Of a stretch of 64,000 nt of DNA, positions 59,450 through 64,000 are shown in pieces (position 1 is the first letter of the stretch; each line of letters starts with the position of its first letter). The stretch comes from Seohaeicola saemankumensis (GTDB taxonomy: Bacteria; Pseudomonadota; Alphaproteobacteria; Rhodobacterales; Rhodobacteraceae), in assembly GCF_042678485.1 (NCBI RefSeq), contig NZ_JBHTKR010000003.1, positions 186,001-250,000 on the forward strand, in the 5' to 3' direction. The notes under the pieces were generated by a model, which saw only the letters and a list, made by a program, of their open reading frames with translations, made no database searches and was not told where the DNA came from. The translations under genes and the position numbers were made by a program.

Positions 59450-59998
59450 ATGTCTGACGATCCTTTACTGGCCAGCAAGGGGCCGCGGCGGGGGCAGATC
59501 CTGTTCGCGCTGGCCTTTGCCGCCTTCGCGATCTTCATCCTGTCGAACCTGGGCAACCAGACCGTCTGGGCCCCGCGCACCAAGCTGTTCGCACAGCCGG
59601 GTTTCTGGCCCGGCGTTGCCGGTGCCGGCATGGTTCTGTTCGGTCTGCTGCACCTGCGCGGTCTGCGGCGCGGCAAGGGTTTGCGCCGCCCCTGGATCAG
59701 CCGCGAGGATCGGGACGAGGCACGGATATGGCTGCAACCGCTGGAATATACCGCCTGGTTCATGATCTATGTCTTCGCCGTGCCGCGTATCGGCTATCTG
59801 CCCGCGACAATCGTCTTTGCCCCCGCACTGACATGGCGGCTGGGCTATCGCAGCCCGCGCCTGCTGTGGGCCTCGGTCGCTTTCGGGATCGCCGTTGTCC
59901 TGATCTTCAAGGGCTTGCTGGGCGTGAAGATCCCGGGCGGCGCCCTCTACGAATATCTGCCCGACGGCCTGCGGGCCTTCGCGCTGCGTTACCTGTGA
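59450..59998 (+). CDS. Tripartite tricarboxylate transporter small membrane subunit, TctB family
   Basis: This is a 182-residue membrane protein with four hydrophobic segments (for example ILFALAFAAFAIFILS and LLWASVAFGIAVVLIFKGLLG), the TctB layout. Start choice between adjacent ATGs at 59447 and 59450 is open. It sits between tctC and tctA. Confidence 0.85.
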   Translation: MSDDPLLASKGPRRGQILFALAFAAFAIFILSNLGNQTVWAPRTKLFAQPGFWPGVAGAGMVLFGLLHLRGLRRGKGLRRPWISREDRDEARIWLQPLEYTAWFMIYVFAVPRIGYLPATIVFAPALTWRLGYRSPRLLWASVAFGIAVVLIFKGLLGVKIPGGALYEYLPDGLRAFALRYL

Positions 59999-60005
59999 GG
60001 CGGGC

Positions 60006-61625
60006 ATGGATCTGATTTTCGCAGGGCTCGAGGTTCTTTACCGCTGGGATGTGGCGCTGGCGCTGCTGGTGGGGTCCATCGGCGGGGTGATGATCGGGGC
60101 GGTGCCGGGCGTGGGCCCTGCGGTCGCCATCGCGATCCTGCTGCCGGCGACATTCTCGATGGATCCGATCGTGGGGCTGACGCTGCTGCTGGGGATATAT
60201 GGCAGTTCGATGTACGGCGGCGCGATCCCGGCGATCCTGATCAACACCCCCGGAACGGCGGTGAATGCGCTGACGACCTATGACGGCTTTCCGATGACGA
60301 TGCGGGGCGAGGGGCGCAAGGCGATCTCGATCGCCTATACGGCCAGTTTCGTGGGGGCCATCATCTCGATCATCTGCCTGATCAGCCTGGCGCCGGTGCT
60401 GGCGAAGGTGGCGCCGATGTTTGGCGCGCGCGAGATCTTTCTGGCGGCCCTGCTGGGGCTGGTGCTGGTCGTGGTGTCACATCGCGGGCAATCGGCGGTT
60501 GCCGCCGCATTGGCCTGCCTTGGCATCTTCATCGGCACCATCGGGCTGGAGCCGGTGAAATACACCAAACGTTACACATTCGATCAAAGCTGGCTGGCAT
60601 CCGGCGTGGATCTGATCGTCGTGGTGCTGGGGCTTTACGCGATCAGCCAGGCTTTCGTGCTGATGCAGGGCGACGATGTGAAGACCCGCCGCGTGCCGCT
60701 GGGCGGTGGCATGTTCCAGGGCATACGCGAAGTGGCGCGGCATCCGCGCGTCACGGGGGCCTCGTCCGGTTTCGGGGTGATGATGGGGATCATTCCGGGC
60801 GTAGGGGAATTCACCTCGCAATTTCTGGCCTATACCTATGCACAAAAGACGTCGAAACGGCCCGAGGATTTCGGCCATGGGTCGGTCGAGGGGCTGATCG
60901 CATCTGAAAGCGCCAACAACTCGGTCCCCGCCGCCGCGATGGTGCCCCTGCTGGCGCTGGGCATTCCGGGCGAGGAACTGACCGCGATGATGCTGGCGGT
61001 CTTCTACGTGCATAACGTGGTGCCCGGTCCGGGGCTGTTCCAGAACCAGATGGATTTCGTGATGGCGATCTATCTGGCGCTGCTGTTTCTGAACATCCTT
61101 GTGATGGTGTTCTTGCTGTTTTCCACCAATGCGCTGATGACCGTGGCGCGGCTGCCGAACCGCTTTCTGGGCGTGTCGATCCTGACCCTGTCCTTCGTGG
61201 GCATCTATTCGTTGCGTAATTCCGCGACCGACTGCCTGATGGCGGCGGGGTTCGGGCTGTTTGGGTTCATCCTGAAGCGCCTGAACCTGCCAATCGTGCC
61301 GATCATCATGGGCATCGTGCTGGGCGGCATCATGGAGGCCAAGCTGCGGATCGCCATGGCGCGGGTCAAGACGCCCTTCGACTTCATCGACCGGCCCATC
61401 GCGATGGCGCTGTTTCTCTTCATCATCCTGATCATCGTCTTCCAGATCCGGGGCGCGGTGATTCAGGCCAGACGAGCCAAGGAGGCCCAATGGTCGACCA
61501 GACCCGCATCGACACGCTTCGGAACCTTCCTGTCCCGCCGCAGGGACTTTGTATTGACGGAACGTGGCAAGAGGCTGAGGGCGGAACGCTCGATATTGTC
61601 TCGCCCATCGACGGAACGCGACTGA
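60006..61625 (+). CDS. Tripartite tricarboxylate transporter large permease, TctA family
   Basis: This is a 539-residue permease with about 11-12 membrane helices. TctA signatures are GAVPGVGPAVAIAILLPATFSMDP near residue 36, GIYGSSMYGGAIPAILINTPGTA near residue 62 and ASESANNSVPAAAMVPLLALGIPG near residue 300. The last 45 residues (from about residue 495) are a basic, hydrophilic tail that overlaps the aldehyde dehydrogenase gene in another frame. TctA proteins usually end near residue 500, so the tail is unusual. Confidence 0.92.
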   Translation: MDLIFAGLEVLYRWDVALALLVGSIGGVMIGAVPGVGPAVAIAILLPATFSMDPIVGLTLLLGIYGSSMYGGAIPAILINTPGTAVNALTTYDGFPMTMRGEGRKAISIAYTASFVGAIISIICLISLAPVLAKVAPMFGAREIFLAALLGLVLVVVSHRGQSAVAAALACLGIFIGTIGLEPVKYTKRYTFDQSWLASGVDLIVVVLGLYAISQAFVLMQGDDVKTRRVPLGGGMFQGIREVARHPRVTGASSGFGVMMGIIPGVGEFTSQFLAYTYAQKTSKRPEDFGHGSVEGLIASESANNSVPAAAMVPLLALGIPGEELTAMMLAVFYVHNVVPGPGLFQNQMDFVMAIYLALLFLNILVMVFLLFSTNALMTVARLPNRFLGVSILTLSFVGIYSLRNSATDCLMAAGFGLFGFILKRLNLPIVPIIMGIVLGGIMEAKLRIAMARVKTPFDFIDRPIAMALFLFIILIIVFQIRGAVIQARRAKEAQWSTRPASTRFGTFLSRRRDFVLTERGKRLRAERSILSRPSTERD

Positions 61626-62974
61626 CCACGGTCGGGGCGGCCAATGCCGCCGATGTGAACCGCGCCGTGGCCGCCGCGCGCCGCGCCTTCGAGGATGGGC
61701 GCTGGTCGCGGCTGGCCCCTGCCGCGCGCAAGACCGTACTGCACCGTATCGCCGACCGGATCGAGGCCGAGGCTTTGGCCCTGACCGTTCTGGGCGTGCG
61801 CGACAACGGGACCGAGATCAGCATGGCCCTCAAGGCCGAGGCGGGATCGGCCGCTGGCACTTTCCGCTACTATGCCGAGGCGATCGACAAGGTTTACGGC
61901 CAGATCGCACCGACCGCGCCGGATGTGCTGGGGCTGGTGCATCATGTGCCTGTGGGCGTCGTGGGGGCCATCGTGCCGTGGAATTTCCCGCTGATGATCG
62001 GCGCGTGGAAACTGGCGCCCGCGCTGGCGGCGGGCAATTCGGTGGTGCTGAAACCGGCGGAAACCGCATCCTTGTCCTTGCTGCGTCTGGCGCAGATCTG
62101 CATGGACTGCGGCCTGCCCGATGGCGTGCTGAATGTGGTGACCGGGCACGGCCATGTGACGGGCGAGGCACTGGCGCTGTCGATGGATGTGGATGTGATG
62201 GTCTTTACCGGATCGGGCACCACGGGGCGGCGGTTGCTGGAATATTCCGCGCGGTCCAACCTGAAACGGACCTATCTGGAGCTGGGGGGCAAATCGCCCA
62301 ATATCGTCTTTGCCGATGCGCCGGATCTGGAACAGGCGGCAAAAGTATCTGCCATGGGGATATTCCGCAATGCCGGGCAGGTCTGCGTTGCAGGCTCTCG
62401 CTTGCTGCTCGAACGCGGCATTCATGATGAGTTCGTCGCGATGCTGGCGCGCCATGCCGCGGCCTTGAAGGTGGGCGATCCGCTGGATCTGTCCAGCCAG
62501 ATCGGCGCGGTGAATTCCGAGCGGCAGTTGGCGGGCAACCTTGGCTTTGTCGCGGATGCGATTGCCGAAGGGGGCGATCTGGTGCTTGGCGGCAAGCGCA
62601 TCCTGCAAGACACCGGCGGCACCTATATGGAACCCACCATCGTGACAGCCGTGCAACCGCATCACCGGCTGGCGCGACAGGAGGTGTTCGGTCCGGTTCT
62701 GGCCGTGATCCCCTTCGATACCGAGGATGAGGCGCTCAGGCTGGCCAATGACAGCGACTATGGCCTTGCCTCGGCGGTGTGGACATCGAACCTGAGCCGC
62801 GCGCATCGGATGGTCGCGGGGTTGCGTGCCGGGGTGGTGCATGTGAACACCTATGGCGGGTCAGACAACACGGTGCCGCTGGGGGGTGTGAAACAATCCG
62901 GCAATGGGCATGACAAATCGCTGCATGCGCTGGATAAGTATCACGACCTCAAGACAGCGTGGATCCAGCTATGA
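61490..62974 (+). CDS. NAD(P)-dependent aldehyde dehydrogenase
   Basis: This is a 494-residue aldehyde dehydrogenase. The Glu motif LELGGKSPN near residue 264, the catalytic Cys in RNAGQVCVAGSRLL near residue 302 and GPVLAVIPFDTEDEALRLAND are all present, as is the N-terminal PWNFPLMIGAWKLAPALAAGN. The start has AAGGAGG upstream. It overlaps tctA by 136 bases and the next aminotransferase by 4 bases. It could oxidise the aldehyde made by transamination of an omega-amine. Confidence 0.93.
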   Translation: MVDQTRIDTLRNLPVPPQGLCIDGTWQEAEGGTLDIVSPIDGTRLTTVGAANAADVNRAVAAARRAFEDGRWSRLAPAARKTVLHRIADRIEAEALALTVLGVRDNGTEISMALKAEAGSAAGTFRYYAEAIDKVYGQIAPTAPDVLGLVHHVPVGVVGAIVPWNFPLMIGAWKLAPALAAGNSVVLKPAETASLSLLRLAQICMDCGLPDGVLNVVTGHGHVTGEALALSMDVDVMVFTGSGTTGRRLLEYSARSNLKRTYLELGGKSPNIVFADAPDLEQAAKVSAMGIFRNAGQVCVAGSRLLLERGIHDEFVAMLARHAAALKVGDPLDLSSQIGAVNSERQLAGNLGFVADAIAEGGDLVLGGKRILQDTGGTYMEPTIVTAVQPHHRLARQEVFGPVLAVIPFDTEDEALRLANDSDYGLASAVWTSNLSRAHRMVAGLRAGVVHVNTYGGSDNTVPLGGVKQSGNGHDKSLHALDKYHDLKTAWIQL

Positions 62975-64000
62975 CCGAAACCCTGACAGACCGCCGCGCC
63001 CGCCTGCTGGGGCCGAACATGTCGACCTTCTATGATGAACCAGTGCATCTGGTGCGCGGCCTTGGCACAAAGCTGTGGGATGCCGAGGGGCGCGAATACC
63101 TGGATTGCTACAATAACGTGCCGCATGTCGGCCATTGCCATCCTCGCGTGGTCGAGGCGATCTGCGCGCAGGCCGGGACGCTGAACACCCATACGCGGTA
63201 TCTGCACGAGGGGATTCTGGACTATGTCGAGGCGCTGACCGCGACGGTGGGCGCGCCTTTCGATTCCGCGCTCATGACCTGCACCGGGTCCGAGGCGAAT
63301 GACGTCGCCTTGCGGATGGCGCAGGCCTTGACCGGCAAGACAGGCGTGATCGCCACCGATCACACCTATCACGGCAATACCACTGCGGTGCATCAGCTCA
63401 GCCGGACAAACCCGCCACCGGGGGGCTATGCCACCAACGTGGCCTTCGTGCCCGCGCCTGACAGCTATCGCCCCCTGGGCGGGGTTGCGGGGATGCCCCA
63501 TGCCCATGCCTTTGCGGCGAAGGTGCAGGAACAGATCGACGCGCTTGAGACGACCGCGCACGGGTTTTCCACGCTGATCCTCTGCCCCTTCTTCGCCAAC
63601 GAGGGCTTTCCCGACCTTCCCCATGGCTGGCTTGATCCGACGGTCGAGGTGGTGCGCCGCGCGGGTGGCGTGATCATCGCGGATGAGGTGCAGCCCGGCT
63701 TCGGGCGTCTTGGCACGGATTTCTGGGGTTTCCGCAAGATCGGCTTTACCCCCGACATCATCACCATCGGCAAGCCGATGGCGAACGGGCATCCTGTGGC
63801 GGCGGTGATCGCCCCGCATGATACGATGTATGCGTTTCGCAGCGCGTTTCGCTATTTCAACACCTTCGCGGGCAACCCGGTGTCCTGTGCCGCCGCGATG
63901 GCCACGCTCAAGGTGGTGCAGGAGGAGGGGTTGATGGAGAATGCCCGCGTGGTCGGTGACTACGCGCGCGCGGGGCTGCTCGATCTGGCGGGGCGGCATC
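62971..64000 (+). CDS. Class-III PLP aminotransferase, cut by the window end
   Basis: At least 343 codons are open to the window edge. PLP motifs are visible: TCTGSEANDVALRMAQALTG, IIADEVQPGFGRLG and the PLP Lys in TIGKPMANGHPVAAV. The ARLLGPNMSTFYDEPVHLVRGLGTKLWDAEGREYLDCYNNVPHVGHCHP-type opening resembles the ethanolamine-phosphate/AGXT2-like branch. It overlaps the aldehyde dehydrogenase gene by 4 bases (ATGA). The substrate is unknown. Confidence 0.9.
   Translation, partial: MTETLTDRRARLLGPNMSTFYDEPVHLVRGLGTKLWDAEGREYLDCYNNVPHVGHCHPRVVEAICAQAGTLNTHTRYLHEGILDYVEALTATVGAPFDSALMTCTGSEANDVALRMAQALTGKTGVIATDHTYHGNTTAVHQLSRTNPPPGGYATNVAFVPAPDSYRPLGGVAGMPHAHAFAAKVQEQIDALETTAHGFSTLILCPFFANEGFPDLPHGWLDPTVEVVRRAGGVIIADEVQPGFGRLGTDFWGFRKIGFTPDIITIGKPMANGHPVAAVIAPHDTMYAFRSAFRYFNTFAGNPVSCAAAMATLKVVQEEGLMENARVVGDYARAGLLDLAGRH

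Overview
The window is high-GC chromosomal DNA from an alphaproteobacterium, most likely of the Rhodobacteraceae/Rhodobacterales. The evidence is gene content: a MipZ-type ParA ATPase, an F0 ATP synthase operon with a b' subunit and detached from F1, three tandem deformylase-family genes ahead of fmt, and the ffh-GNAT-chorismate mutase-rpsP-rimM-trmD-rplS-rpmE run. Genus and species cannot be settled from the sequence alone. I saw no tRNA, rRNA, CRISPR array, insertion sequence or prophage.

Layout. 1-3.3 kb: protocatechuate catabolism (pcaH, pcaG, an alpha/beta hydrolase, pcaB). 3.4-7.6 kb: two small membrane proteins, the def-def-def-like-fmt operon and a MalY/PatB-type lyase. 7.7-13.2 kb: an unknown protein, a glutathionyl-hydroquinone reductase, a single-domain receiver, the cobalamin genes cobC and cbiB/cobD, and an MltB-type transglycosylase. 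13.3-21 kb: smc, a HupE/UreJ protein, two acetyltransferases, a lipoprotein, lrgAB and a FadR-type regulator. 21-26.1 kb: atpI-B-E-F'-F, an ArsR regulator, an EamA permease and a LysR regulator. 26.4-33.5 kb: the SRP/ribosome-maturation block, interrupted by bluB and by an opposite-strand phosphotransferase-like gene. 33.5-40.9 kb: a surface-polysaccharide locus (rmlC-B-D-A, an epimerase, a sulfotransferase and an RgpF-like protein) that points to a rhamnose-containing, possibly sulfated glycan. 41.1 kb: mipZ.

42-64 kb is a catabolic and accessory stretch. A MarR regulator diverges from a homogentisate operon: hmgA, fahA, a metallo-beta-lactamase-fold protein with a degraded metal site, a small membrane protein, and a flavoprotein hydroxylase with a small partner resembling MhaA/MhaB. 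Next comes a decarboxylase-HpaI aldolase-GntR operon. Then a divergent unit pairs a class-I glutamine amidotransferase with a cytochrome P450, a glutamine-synthetase-like ligase and a putidaredoxin-type ferredoxin. It is followed by an aminotransferase-HAD-IclR operon that diverges from a TctCBA carboxylate transporter, an aldehyde dehydrogenase and a second class-III aminotransferase cut by the window end.

The most novel candidate is the P450/glutamine-synthetase-like/ferredoxin/amidotransferase unit. Its content suggests gamma-glutamyl activation of an amine, P450 oxidation, then removal of glutamate, similar in logic to the Puu and aniline (AtdA1/AtdA2) pathways but with a P450 as oxidant. 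Two other notable signals are a 22-base motif shared by the promoters of the decarboxylase and P450 operons, and a seven-copy 22-base intergenic motif that usually sits just after stop codons.
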